A stretch of 64,000 bases of DNA from Cupriavidus alkaliphilus (GTDB lineage: Bacteria; Pseudomonadota; Gammaproteobacteria; Burkholderiales; Burkholderiaceae), in NCBI RefSeq assembly GCF_900094595.1, contig NZ_FMAD01000003.1, positions 496,001 to 560,000 on the forward strand. Reading direction: 5' to 3'. Made by a program: the position numbers and the translations under genes. The notes under the pieces are model-generated. The model was given only the letters and a program-made list of their open reading frames with translations, had not been told where the DNA came from and did not search any database. Positions 1 to 7,843 of the stretch are shown in pieces. The number at the start of each line of letters is the position of its first letter. Within the stretch, counting starts at the first letter, position 1.

Positions 1-344
1 ACGGCGATGCCGGGCAGCCCCAGCGCAACGATCGAGGCGAAGGTCAGGCGCAGCCCGTACAGCGCCACGCCCAGCCGCAGCAGGTAATGCCGCGCCACCT
101 GCATGCCGGGGGCCAGCGGCGCCAGCCAATGGCGCGGCAGCGTATTGGCCGCGACCATGCCGGCGCACATGGCCAGGGTCAGCGCGCTGAGTCCGTAGCG
201 CGATACCGCCGGATGCTCGGCCAGCGCAATCGCCAGCCAGGCAATGCCGCCCAGCGGGAGCAGCGTCAGCAATCGCTGCGACCAGGGCGGCGGCAGGGCC
301 GGCGCGGCGGCCGGGGTGGTGCGGGGGCTGGAGACGGAAGACAT
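1..344 (-). CDS. YeiH/UPF0324 family putative sulfate/sulfite exporter, N-terminal part
   Basis: The gene is cut by the left edge of the window; about 114 codons from the ATG at 344 are visible. The N-terminus is Ala/Pro-rich, followed by hydrophobic segments and the motif LRLGVALYGLRLTF, which is typical of the Cons_hypoth698 (YeiH) family of multi-spanning inner-membrane proteins. The family is often annotated as a sulfate or sulfite exporter, but the substrate is not shown by this sequence. It is divergent from a LysR regulator, the same arrangement as yeiH and yeiE in enterobacteria, which supports the family call. A palindrome lies between the two genes. Confidence 0.75.
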   Translation of the reverse strand, partial: MSSVSSPRTTPAAAPALPPPWSQRLLTLLPLGGIAWLAIALAEHPAVSRYGLSALTLAMCAGMVAANTLPRHWLAPLAPGMQVARHYLLRLGVALYGLRLTFASIVALGLPGIA

Positions 345-397
345 GGCAGGCTCGGGTCGGTGTGCTTTAGTGACTCAAGCGTAATGGCGCCCACCTA

Positions 398-412
398 ACC
401 CGTAAAACGGGT
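398..412. promoter_or_regulatory. Palindrome in the yeiH-like/lysR intergenic region, candidate LysR operator
   Basis: The sequence ACCCGT-AAA-ACGGGT is a perfect 6-bp inverted repeat with a 3-bp centre. It lies 31 bp before the lysR start and about 54 bp before the divergent yeiH-like start. LysR-type regulators usually bind T-N11-A palindromes in such a divergent gap. The role is inferred from position. Confidence 0.4.
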
Positions 413-443
413 AATATCGTTATGCCTTATTTATTTTTTCGAT

Positions 444-1385
444 ATGGACCCGCACCCCACACCACCGGCGGCACCGCGGCCGGAACAACGGCCGCTGCGC
501 TTGACGCTGCGCCAGCTGTCGGTCTTCGTCGCGGTCGCCCAGCATGGCAGCACCATGGCGGCGGCGCAGGCACTGGCGATGTCGCAATCGGCCGTCAGCG
601 CCTCGCTGGCCGAGCTGGAGCGCGCGCTGGACAGTCCGCTGTTCGACCGCATCGCCCGTCGACTCAGCATCAATGAGACCGGCCGGCAATTTTTTCCGCG
701 CGCGCTGTCGCTGCTGGACCAAGCCCAGGAGCTGGAGCGTTTTGCCGGCCAGACCGGGGTCCAGTTGCGCATCGCCGCCAGCAACACCATCGGCAGCTAC
801 ATGCTGCCCCCGCTGCTGGCGGGTTTCCGCCACTCACGCAGCGGGCCGTGCACGCTGGACCTGCGCATCGGCAATACCCGCGAGGTGCTGCAGTCGCTGC
901 TGCAGTTCGAAGCCGACATCGGCCTGGTCGAGGGCGCCAGCCATGAACGCGACCTGCGCAGCGTGCGCTGGTGCGACGATGAGATGGTGGTGATCGTCGG
1001 TCCCTCACATCCGCTGGCCGCGGCGCCCCATGACCTGGTGGCCCTGCGCGATGCCGAGTGGATCGTGCGCGAGCCGGGCTCGGGCACGCGCGAGGTGATC
1101 GAGGAGCGGCTGGTGCCGCTGCTGGGTGAACTGCGCTTCGCGCTGGAACTCGGCAATGCCGAGGCCATCAAGCGCGCGGTGATGAGCGGATTTGGCGTCA
1201 GCTGCCTGTCGCTGCACGTGGTGCGCGACGAACTCGAGCGCGGCACGCTGGTGGCAATCCGCGACGGTCTGCCACGCATCGTGCGGCCCCTGCAACTGGT
1301 GGTGCACCAGGACAAGTTCCCGACCCAGGGGCTGCTGGCGTTTACCGAATACCTGCGCACGATGGCGCCGCGCATCGGCGCCTGA
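444..1385 (+). CDS. LysR-family transcriptional regulator (YeiE-like)
   Basis: 313 residues, normal for a LysR-type regulator. An N-terminal winged helix-turn-helix (about residues 20-80) carries the usual pattern LRQLSVFVAVAQHGS and MSQSAVSASLAELE. A periplasmic-binding-like effector domain follows from about residue 100. It is divergent from a YeiH-family membrane protein with 99 bp between starts, so it probably controls that gene and itself. YeiE of enterobacteria is the closest contextual analogue. The effector is unknown. No strong Shine-Dalgarno is visible before the chosen ATG. Confidence 0.88.
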   Translation: MDPHPTPPAAPRPEQRPLRLTLRQLSVFVAVAQHGSTMAAAQALAMSQSAVSASLAELERALDSPLFDRIARRLSINETGRQFFPRALSLLDQAQELERFAGQTGVQLRIAASNTIGSYMLPPLLAGFRHSRSGPCTLDLRIGNTREVLQSLLQFEADIGLVEGASHERDLRSVRWCDDEMVVIVGPSHPLAAAPHDLVALRDAEWIVREPGSGTREVIEERLVPLLGELRFALELGNAEAIKRAVMSGFGVSCLSLHVVRDELERGTLVAIRDGLPRIVRPLQLVVHQDKFPTQGLLAFTEYLRTMAPRIGA

Positions 1386-1395
1386 AGGAAGCCAC

Positions 1396-2628
1396 TCAGG
1401 CCGGCTGGGGATCCGCGCCGCGGCTGCGGCGCGCGGTGTACACGTCGAGCATGTGGAACAGCACGGGATTGAGCATGATCGACAGCAGCGCGCCGGCCAG
1501 GATCAGCGCCTGGCCGCGCTCCGGCAGGATCTTCAGATAGACGCCCAGGCTGGCAAGGATGAACGAGAACTCGCCGATCTGCGCCAGGCTGACGGCAATG
1601 GTCATGCCGGTCTGCCCCGAATGCCCGAAGGCGCGCACGATGCCCAGCGCCGCCAGCGACTTGCCGACCACGATGATAAACACCGTCGCCAGCACGCCCC
1701 AGGGGTCGTTCACCAGCACCATCGGGTCGAACAGCATGCCTACCGAAACGAAGAACAGCACGGCGAAGGCGTCGCGCAGCGGCAGCGATTCCTCGGCCGC
1801 GCGATGGCTGAATTCGGATTCCGCCAGCACCATGCCCGCGAAGAACGCACCCAGCGCAAACGACACGCCGAACAGCGCATAGGCGCCATAGGCCACGCCC
1901 AGCGCCGTCGCCAGCACGCCCAGCCGGAACATCTCGCGGTTGCCGGTCCACACGATGCGCTCGAGCATCCAGGGGATAAAGCGGCGGCCGATCACCAGCA
2001 TCACCGCGACGAACGCCGCCACCTTGCCCAACGTGGCGAAGATCGCCAGCACCACCTCGCCCGTGCCCGGGCCGGCGTCGCCGGAAGGCGCGCCCGCGCC
2101 GGCCAGCAGGCCCGCCATCGCCGGCAGTAGCACCAGCGCCAGCACCATCGCCAGGTCTTCGACGATCAGCCAGCCGACGGCGATGCGTCCCTGCGGCGAT
2201 TCCACCAGGTTGCGTTCCTGCAGGGCCTTGAGCAGCACCACGGTGCTGGCCACCGACAGCGCCAGACCGTACACCAGCCCCTGCCCCCACGACCAGCCGA
2301 AGCCCCACGACACCAGCATGCCCATCAGCGTGGCGATGCCGATCTGCACCACCGCGCCCGGAATGGCGATGCGCTTGACCGCCATCAGGTCCTTGATCGA
2401 GAAATGCAGGCCCACGCCGAACATCAGCAGGATCACGCCCAGCTCGGCCAATTCCGGCGCCAGCGCCTGGTCGGCGGTGTAGCCGGGGGTATGCGGACCC
2501 ACCACGATGCCCGCGCACAGATAGCCGATCAACGGCGGCAGGCGCAGCCGGCTGGCGACCGCGCCAAGGATAAAGGCCAGGACGATACCGCCGACGATGG
2601 TACTGATAAGCGGGGTGGCGTGATGCAT
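1396..2628 (-). CDS. Kef/CPA2-type monovalent cation:proton antiporter
   Basis: 410 residues, nearly all membrane-embedded, with a run of hydrophobic segments from the N-terminus (IVGGIVLAFILGAVASRL) to about residue 390. Motifs such as PPLIGYLCAGIVVGP and GVILLMFGVGLHFS match the Na_H_Exchanger domain of KefB/KefC/YbaL-like CPA2 proteins. YbaL and KefC homologues usually carry a C-terminal TrkA-N (RCK) nucleotide-binding domain and run to about 550-620 residues. This protein stops right after the transport domain, so gating by NAD(H) or glutathione adducts through that domain is not expected. It lies tail to tail with lysR (10 bp), so the short C-terminus is not a window artefact. Transported ion unknown. 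Confidence 0.85.
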   Translation of the reverse strand: MHHATPLISTIVGGIVLAFILGAVASRLRLPPLIGYLCAGIVVGPHTPGYTADQALAPELAELGVILLMFGVGLHFSIKDLMAVKRIAIPGAVVQIGIATLMGMLVSWGFGWSWGQGLVYGLALSVASTVVLLKALQERNLVESPQGRIAVGWLIVEDLAMVLALVLLPAMAGLLAGAGAPSGDAGPGTGEVVLAIFATLGKVAAFVAVMLVIGRRFIPWMLERIVWTGNREMFRLGVLATALGVAYGAYALFGVSFALGAFFAGMVLAESEFSHRAAEESLPLRDAFAVLFFVSVGMLFDPMVLVNDPWGVLATVFIIVVGKSLAALGIVRAFGHSGQTGMTIAVSLAQIGEFSFILASLGVYLKILPERGQALILAGALLSIMLNPVLFHMLDVYTARRSRGADPQPA

Positions 2629-2943
2629 GCGTGCGGGATTCCTCGTGTCAGGGCTGAACGGCTAACCCGCTCCCTTGCTCGGGCAAGGGGCACAGCGCAT
2701 CCGGCGCGCACCAGCGGTCAGCGCGGGACAGTCGCCGCAACCATCGGCAGCAGCATCGGAACGGGGAAGAACGGGAAATGCCGCAGCGGCCCCGGACACG
2801 CCGGCGGCGTGTCACGGATCGGGATGGCGATTGACATGCAGCCCCGCGAGCCAAGCCGCGGAGCCCCCCGAAAAGCGTACGACAGGAGTAATGTAACATG
2901 CCCGCCACGTCTGGGCGGCGCAGCCGGTCCATGGAAGCGGTCC
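2629..2943. other. Intergenic stretch without a recognisable gene
   Basis: About 315 bases between the antiporter start and the tRNA-Cys terminator. Both strands can be read as open frames, but none has codon use or a start/RBS arrangement that stands out, and the longer plus-strand frames run antisense through the tRNA genes. It must hold the antiporter promoter, but no convincing -35/-10 pair was found. Confidence 0.5.
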
Positions 2944-2978
2944 GGAAAAACAAAAGCGGCGCCAAGAGGCGCCGCTTT
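2944..2978 (-). terminator. Intrinsic terminator after tRNA-Cys
   Basis: Read on the minus strand, an 11-bp perfect stem (AAAGCGGCGCC / GGCGCCGCTTT) with a TCTT loop is followed by a broken T tract (TGTTTTT). It closes the pgsA/tRNA-Gly/tRNA-Gly/tRNA-Cys transcription unit. Confidence 0.85.
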
Positions 2979-2987
2979 GCTTGCAAC

Positions 2988-3061
2988 TGGAGGCGGAGGT
3001 CGGAATCGAACCGGCGTACACGGCTTTGCAGGCCGCTGCATAACCACTCTGCCACCCCGCC
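2988..3061 (-). tRNA. tRNA-Cys (anticodon GCA)
   Basis: 74 bases including an encoded CCA. The acceptor stem GGCGGGG pairs with CTCCGCC (one G-T pair), the T arm has the GGTTCGAATCC pattern, and the anticodon loop reads CTGCAAA, giving GCA. It is the last of three minus-strand tRNA genes downstream of pgsA and is followed directly by an intrinsic terminator. Confidence 0.96.
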
Positions 3062-3184
3062 AGGTGACGTGCTGCTGGATTGTATCCGCATTCAGTCGAG
3101 GCTGCCGCAGCGCTTCGATGCGGCATGCCGCGGTGCGGCGATTCAACCCAAACAAAAAGGGAAGCGCTGCTTCCCTTTGGGGAT

Positions 3185-3260
3185 TGGAGCGGGAGACGAG
3201 TCTCGAACTCGCGACCTCAACCTTGGCAAGGTTGCGCTCTACCAACTGAGCTACTCCCGC
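3185..3260 (-). tRNA. tRNA-Gly (anticodon GCC), copy 2
   Basis: 76 bases including CCA. Acceptor GCGGGAG pairs with CTCCCGC, the D arm contains AGCTCAGTTGGTAGAGC, the anticodon loop contains TTGCCAA (GCC), and the T arm is GAGTTCGAGACTC. It is identical over its whole length to the copy at 3321-3396. The pgsA/tRNA-Gly/tRNA-Cys neighbourhood resembles the glyW-cysT arrangement behind pgsA in enterobacteria. Confidence 0.97.
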
Positions 3261-3320
3261 ATACAACTTTCACTGCCAGCCCCGCACCGCGATGACCACG
3301 CTGCCGGACCTGATTTGACC

Positions 3321-3396
3321 TGGAGCGGGAGACGAGTCTCGAACTCGCGACCTCAACCTTGGCAAGGTTGCGCTCTACCAACTGAGCTACTCCCGC
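3321..3396 (-). tRNA. tRNA-Gly (anticodon GCC), copy 1
   Basis: Promoter-proximal member of the tRNA-Gly/Gly/Cys cluster. 76 bases including CCA, identical to the copy at 3185-3260, with a 60-base spacer between them. Promoter-like sequences at 3519-3547 and 3426-3455 precede it on the minus strand. Confidence 0.97.
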
Positions 3397-3425
3397 AGGG
3401 CACCACTAAAATCGAATCAAGGTGT

Positions 3426-3455
3426 TTTATGCTACAAAACGCCGATATCTCACAA
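3426..3455 (-). promoter_or_regulatory. Second candidate promoter just upstream of tRNA-Gly
   Basis: TTGTGA, 18-bp spacer, CATAAA on the minus strand, ending about 30 bases before the first tRNA-Gly. Its spacing to the tRNA is more typical of a tRNA promoter than the stronger match at 3519-3547, but its boxes are weaker. Confidence 0.4.
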
Positions 3456-3518
3456 CATCTTGCGCCAAACCCACCTTATCTCGCTGCTTTCGCTTGCGTC
3501 GTCAGCAACGAGAATGAG

Positions 3519-3547
3519 ATTATGCAAAGAACTGCCCTCCCAGTCAA
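3519..3547 (-). promoter_or_regulatory. Sigma-70 promoter for the tRNA-Gly/Gly/Cys cluster
   Basis: TTGACT (3547-3542), 17-bp spacer, CATAAT (3524-3519) on the minus strand, just after the pgsA stop codon. Ten of twelve consensus positions match with ideal spacing. A transcript would begin near 3512 and carry a leader of about 115 bases before the first tRNA. Confidence 0.8.
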
Positions 3548-3567
3548 CAACTTTTTCGAATTTCTTT

Positions 3568-4167
3568 TCATTTCGGCGCGCCTGCGCGCGCCACCACGTT
3601 GCTGCGTTCGCGGATCTGCGGCCACGCCAGCTTCATGTAGTAGATCATCGACCACAGCGTCAGCACCGCCGCCACGTAGATCATCCAGGTGCCGAGCAGG
3701 TGGGCATTGAAGCCGAACAGGTGGTCGCTGAACAGCAGCAGCGGAATCGCCACCATCTGTGCGGTGGTCTTGAGCTTGCCGAGGAAATTCACCGCGACGC
3801 TCTTGGAGGCGCCGATCTGCGCCATCCACTCGCGCAGCGCCGAAATGGTGATCTCGCGGCCGATGATCACCAGCGCGATCAGGTCGGTGACCCGGTCCAG
3901 CGCCAGTAGCGACAGCAGCGCCGCGGTCACCATCAGCTTGTCGGCGACCGGGTCCAGGAACGCGCCGAACGACGAGGTCTGGTTCCAGCGCCGCGCGAGA
4001 AAGCCGTCGAGCCAGTCGGTCACCGCGGCGATGATGAAGAACGCCGCCGCGGTCAGGTTCTTGGTGTGCATCGGCAGCCAGGCGTCGGGCAGGTAAAAGA
4101 CCCCCACCACCAGTGGAATCATGGCGACGCGAAGCCAGGTCAGCAGGATCGGGATATTGAAGGGCAT
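3568..4167 (-). CDS. pgsA: CDP-diacylglycerol-glycerol-3-phosphate 3-phosphatidyltransferase
   Basis: 199 residues from the ATG at 4167. It catalyses transfer of phosphatidyl from CDP-diacylglycerol to glycerol 3-phosphate at the inner membrane, the committed step to phosphatidylglycerol and cardiolipin. The CDP-alcohol phosphotransferase signature D-x2-D-G-x2-A-R-x8-G-x3-D-x3-D is present (DWLDGFLARR ... GAFLDPVADK). Several membrane segments surround it. An upstream in-frame ATG at 4236 would add 23 Arg/Pro-rich residues, whereas starting with MPFNIPILLTWLR matches the family. It follows uvrC by 116 bases, as in enterobacteria, and tRNA genes lie downstream. Confidence 0.95.
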   Translation of the reverse strand: MPFNIPILLTWLRVAMIPLVVGVFYLPDAWLPMHTKNLTAAAFFIIAAVTDWLDGFLARRWNQTSSFGAFLDPVADKLMVTAALLSLLALDRVTDLIALVIIGREITISALREWMAQIGASKSVAVNFLGKLKTTAQMVAIPLLLFSDHLFGFNAHLLGTWMIYVAAVLTLWSMIYYMKLAWPQIRERSNVVARAGAPK

Positions 4168-4283
4168 GGAACTCGGACGGCGGGGGGACGGTAACCAATC
4201 CTGCGATTGTCGCCGATTTCGGGGCCAATCGAGCATTTCCGGCGATTGGCGTGCCGGCCCGCCGCGGGTCGCGGCGGACGCGG

Positions 4284-6344
4284 TCAGTGCAGCTGCCGGT
4301 AGATTTCCTCGGCAAGGCCGCGCGAAATGCCCTCGACGCTGGCCAGTTCGTCGACGCTGGCGGCCATCACGCCGCGCAGGCCGCCGAAGCGGGTCAGCAG
4401 CTTCTGGCGCCGGCGCGCGCCGATGCCCTCGATCTCTTCCAGCCGCGAGGTGGTGCGCGTCTTGGCGCGGCGCGCGCGCATGCCGGTGATGGCAAAGCGG
4501 TGCGCCTCGTCACGGATCTGCGCCACCAGCATCAGCGCGGCACTGCCCTGGCCCAGTTCCAGTGCGGGGCGGCCATCGGCGAACACCAGCGTCTCCAGCC
4601 CCACCTTGCGGCCCTCGCCCTTGGCGACGCCGACCAGCAGGCCGATATCCAGGCCCAGCTCCTCGAACACCTGCCGCGCCACCTCGACCTGGCCCTTGCC
4701 GCCATCGATCAGCACGATCTGAGGCACCAGCGCGGCGGCCTCGCTGCCTTCGATGCCGCCGTCTTCCTGGATCTGCTCGACCAGCTTCTGATAGCGCCGC
4801 GTCAGCACCTGGCGCATCGCCGCGTAGTCGTCGCCCGGGATGATGTCCTGGATGTTATAGCGGCGGTATTCGCTGTTCTGCATGTCGTGGTGGTGGTACA
4901 CCACGCACGATGCCTGCGTGGCCTCGCCGGCGGTATGGCTGATGTCGAAGCACTCGACGCGCAGCAGCGCCAGGTCCTCAAGGTCGAGCCCGATGGTTTC
5001 CGCCAGCGCCCGCGTGCGCGCTTCCTGGCTGCCCTGCTCGGCCAGGCGGCGCGACAGCGCCAGCGCCGCGCCCTGCTGCGCCATCTCCAGCCAGATCTTG
5101 CGCTGGCCCTGCGGCTGGCGCACCAGCGTGACCTTGCGCCCGGCGTGCAGCGCCAGCGCCTCGAGCACCGCGCCATCGTCCGGCACATGGCTGACCACGA
5201 CGATGGGCGGCGCCGGCTGCTCCAGGTAGTGCTGCACCATGAAGGCCGACAGCACGCGCGTGGCGATGCGGTCTACCGTCAGCGGCAGCGCGGCGTCAGT
5301 CTCCTCGACGCTGTCCTCGGCGCGCTCGTCGGCGTCCTCGACGATCATCGCCGCTTCATCCGCATGGGCCGGGAAGTAGGCCTTGTCGCCCAGGTGGCGC
5401 CCGCCGCGCACCATCGCCAGGTTGACGCAGGCGCGGCCACCCTCGACCGCAACCGCCAGCACGTCGATGTCGCGCGCCTGGCCGCCCACCTCTTCCACCG
5501 CCTGGCGCTTGAGCACGGTCGACAGCGCCGCGATCTGGTCGCGCACCGCCGCCGCCTGCTCGAACTCCAGCCGCTCGGCGTGCTGCTCCATCTTGCCCTG
5601 CAGGCCCTCCAGCACCTCGCTCTGGCGGCCCTGCAGGAAGCGCGCCGCGTTGGCGACATCGCGCGCGTAGTCGTCCTCGCTGATGGCGTTGACACACGGC
5701 CCGGTGCAGCGGTGGATCTGGTGCAGCAGGCATGGCCGCGTGCGGTTGTTGAAGACGGTGTCCTCGCAGGTGCGCAGCTGGAACACCTTCTGCAGGATCT
5801 GCATGCTCTCGCGCACCGCGTAGGCGCTCGGGAACGGGCCGAAGTACTGGTGCTTGCGGTCGGTCGCGCCGCGGTAGTACGCCATGCGCGGGAAGCGATG
5901 CCCGGTCAGCTTCAGGAACGGGTACGACTTGTCGTCGCGGAACAGGATGTTGTAGCGCGGCGCCAGCGCCTTGATCAGGTTGTTCTCGAGCAGCAGCGCC
6001 TCGGCCTCGGTGCGCACCACGGTGGTCTCGATGCGCGCGATGCGCGACACCATCATCGCGATGCGCGGCGACAGCTGGGTCTTGTTGAAGTAGCTCGCCA
6101 CCCGCTTCTTCAGGTCGCGCGCCTTGCCCACGTAGAGCACGTTGCCGTTCGCGTCGAAATAGCGGTAGACGCCGGGCAGGCCCGGCAGGCGCGAGATGAC
6201 GGGACGGGCATCGAAGGGCTCGGCCGGAGCCTCGGCAGGGGCTTCAGACTGCGTTTGCGCTGGCGCGGCAAAAGGCATCTCGGCGTGCGCCTCGGCCGGT
6301 ACCTCGTCGGCGGGTTTCGGGGAATCGGGTTGCTGGTCTGACAT
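4284..6344 (-). CDS. uvrC: UvrABC excinuclease subunit C
   Basis: 686 residues. With UvrB it makes the 3' and 5' incisions of nucleotide excision repair. After an Ala/Pro/Glu-rich N-terminal extension of about 45 residues, the GIY-YIG nuclease domain begins at [27 protein letters not shown] UvrB-interacting UVR motif ([13 protein letters not shown]), the RNase H-like UvrC domain ([24 protein letters not shown]) and a C-terminal tandem helix-hairpin-helix ([15 protein letters not shown]) follow. It is longer than E. coli UvrC (610 residues) because of the N-terminal extension and an acidic insertion (about residues 335-360). It is the first gene of the uvrC-pgsA unit, divergent from earP. Confidence 0.97.
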   Translation of the reverse strand: MSDQQPDSPKPADEVPAEAHAEMPFAAPAQTQSEAPAEAPAEPFDARPVISRLPGLPGVYRYFDANGNVLYVGKARDLKKRVASYFNKTQLSPRIAMMVSRIARIETTVVRTEAEALLLENNLIKALAPRYNILFRDDKSYPFLKLTGHRFPRMAYYRGATDRKHQYFGPFPSAYAVRESMQILQKVFQLRTCEDTVFNNRTRPCLLHQIHRCTGPCVNAISEDDYARDVANAARFLQGRQSEVLEGLQGKMEQHAERLEFEQAAAVRDQIAALSTVLKRQAVEEVGGQARDIDVLAVAVEGGRACVNLAMVRGGRHLGDKAYFPAHADEAAMIVEDADERAEDSVEETDAALPLTVDRIATRVLSAFMVQHYLEQPAPPIVVVSHVPDDGAVLEALALHAGRKVTLVRQPQGQRKIWLEMAQQGAALALSRRLAEQGSQEARTRALAETIGLDLEDLALLRVECFDISHTAGEATQASCVVYHHHDMQNSEYRRYNIQDIIPGDDYAAMRQVLTRRYQKLVEQIQEDGGIEGSEAAALVPQIVLIDGGKGQVEVARQVFEELGLDIGLLVGVAKGEGRKVGLETLVFADGRPALELGQGSAALMLVAQIRDEAHRFAITGMRARRAKTRTTSRLEEIEGIGARRRQKLLTRFGGLRGVMAASVDELASVEGISRGLAEEIYRQLH

Positions 6345-6392
6345 GTGGGGACGGTGACCGCTGCGGACCGGCGCGCGTCAATGCCGCGCGGC

Positions 6393-6414
6393 CTCTAAAA
6401 TCGCAAGTTTAGAG
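6393..6414. promoter_or_regulatory. Inverted repeat between uvrC and earP
   Basis: Arms CTCTAAA (6393-6399) and TTTAGAG (6408-6414) with an 8-bp centre sit in the 106-bp divergent gap. It is not a LexA box (CTGT-N8-ACAG). It could be an operator or part of overlapping divergent promoters (a TAAAAT hexamer at 6396-6401 overlaps it). Function unknown. Confidence 0.3.
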
Positions 6415-6450
6415 CAATTCAACCGCGCGCCCCGCCGGCCACCACCTCTC

Positions 6451-7638
6451 ATGCCTATCCGCTCCTGGGACATCTTCTGCACCGTGATCGACAACTTCGG
6501 CGACATCGGCGTCTGCTGGCGGCTGGCCCGCCAGCTGGCGCAGGAGCACGGGCACGCGGTGCGGCTGTGGGTCGATGACCTGGCCAGCTTCGCCCGGCTG
6601 GCACCGGAGCTGGATACAGCCGCAGCGGTCCAGCACCTTGCCGGGGTGGAAATCCGCCCCTGGCATCCGTCCGCCGCGGCCGGCGAGGTGGACGGCGAGG
6701 TGGACGGCGAAGCGGACGGCACCGCCGGCGCCATGCCGCACGATGCCGTCATCGAAGCCTTCGCCTGCCACCTGCCGGCGACGTTCCTCGAGCGCATGGC
6801 GGCGCGTGCGCCCAAACCCGCGTGGATCAACCTGGAGTACCTGAGCGCCGAGCCATGGGTGCGCGAACATCACGCGATGCCGTCGCCCCACCCGCGCCTG
6901 CCGCTGGTCAAGCACTTTTTCTTTCCCGGCTTCGAGGCCGGCACCGGCGGGCTGCTGCGTGAATCGATGCTGGGCGCGCAACGCGCCGCCTTCCTCGACG
7001 GCGCGGCGGCGCAGGCGTCATTGTGGCACCGGCTGGGCGTGACGCCGCTGACCGACGCGCTGCGCGTGAGCCTGTTCGCCTACCGCAATCCGGCGCTGCC
7101 GGCGCTGCTTGAGCAATGGCGCGACAGCACCGAGGCCGTCCATTGCCTGGTGCCGGCCGGCCTGGCGGCAAGCCAGGTGGCAGAGTGGCTCGGCGCCCCG
7201 CTGCAGGTGGGCCGGCCGGTCGCGCGCGGCAGTCTGTGCGTGCAGGCCATCCCCTTCGTGCGGCAGGAACACTATGACGAACTGCTGTGGGCCTGCGACC
7301 TCAATTTCGTGCGCGGCGAGGACTCCTTCGTGCGCGCGCAGTGGGCGGCGCGGCCGCTGGTCTGGCACATCTATCCGCAGGACGACGACGCCCACCGAGC
7401 CAAGCTCGACGCCTGGCTCGACCTCTTCGCGAAGAGCGGCGTGGCGACGGAAGCGGCCGCGGCGCTGGCCGATTTCTGGCACGCCTGGAACGGCTACGGC
7501 AATGCGCCCGACTGGCCGCGACTGCGGGCGCAGCTGCCGGCACTTGCGGCGAGCGCGCCGCGCTGGGAGCGGCGTTTGCAGCATCCCGGCGACCTTGCCG
7601 CCAACCTGGTGGCGTTTTGCGAAAATCAGGTAAAATAA
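6451..7638 (+). CDS. earP: EF-P arginine rhamnosyltransferase EarP
   Basis: 395 residues. EarP is an inverting GT-B glycosyltransferase that moves rhamnose from dTDP-L-rhamnose onto Arg32 of elongation factor P. The N-terminus carries the family motif DNFGDIGVCWRLARQL with Asp14 and Asp18, and the C-terminal domain has the nucleotide-sugar-site motif RGEDSFVRAQWA with Glu290. It lies 205 bp upstream of efp, the expected partner, which itself has Arg at position 32. Three 12-bp tandem units add an acidic GEVD/GEVD/GEAD insertion at residues 78-89, making the protein somewhat longer than the roughly 380-residue characterised members. The dTDP-rhamnose genes are not in this window. Confidence 0.95.
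   Translation: MPIRSWDIFCTVIDNFGDIGVCWRLARQLAQEHGHAVRLWVDDLASFARLAPELDTAAAVQHLAGVEIRPWHPSAAAGEVDGEVDGEADGTAGAMPHDAVIEAFACHLPATFLERMAARAPKPAWINLEYLSAEPWVREHHAMPSPHPRLPLVKHFFFPGFEAGTGGLLRESMLGAQRAAFLDGAAAQASLWHRLGVTPLTDALRVSLFAYRNPALPALLEQWRDSTEAVHCLVPAGLAASQVAEWLGAPLQVGRPVARGSLCVQAIPFVRQEHYDELLWACDLNFVRGEDSFVRAQWAARPLVWHIYPQDDDAHRAKLDAWLDLFAKSGVATEAAAALADFWHAWNGYGNAPDWPRLRAQLPALAASAPRWERRLQHPGDLAANLVAFCENQVK
6682..6717 (+). repeat. Three 12-bp tandem repeats inside earP
   Basis: Two identical units GGCGAGGTGGAC and a third diverged unit GGCGAAGCGGAC encode Gly-Glu-Val-Asp, Gly-Glu-Val-Asp, Gly-Glu-Ala-Asp. The repeats keep the frame. They look like a recent slippage expansion in a surface loop of the N-terminal domain. 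Confidence 0.85.
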
Positions 7639-7843
7639 CCGGTTGATCCAAATGGCGACCGGGCCGGAGAACCAGGGTCTTGCCGGGCGTGAAATCACCA
7701 CGCGAGGCAACGGCCTAAAGCAAGCTGGGCACGGGGTCGCGAGCGCGTGGATCCTGGCTCTCGCGGGCTTACCGCGGGCACGCCGGCAGCGCGCCTTCGC
7801 CATTCCAAATTCCTAGACTTTATTTTTCAGGAAATCAGTTCAG

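Noticed and set aside
2898..3710. Long plus-strand open frame with an AGGAG-like sequence upstream
   Set aside because: It runs antisense through all three tRNA genes and their spacers, and its translation is low-complexity Arg/Ser/Pro sequence; it is a by-product of high G+C.
4251..6341. 696-codon plus-strand frame opposite uvrC
   Set aside because: It is the antisense shadow of uvrC; the translation is Ala/Arg/His/Gln-rich without domains, whereas the minus strand has the complete UvrC domain set.
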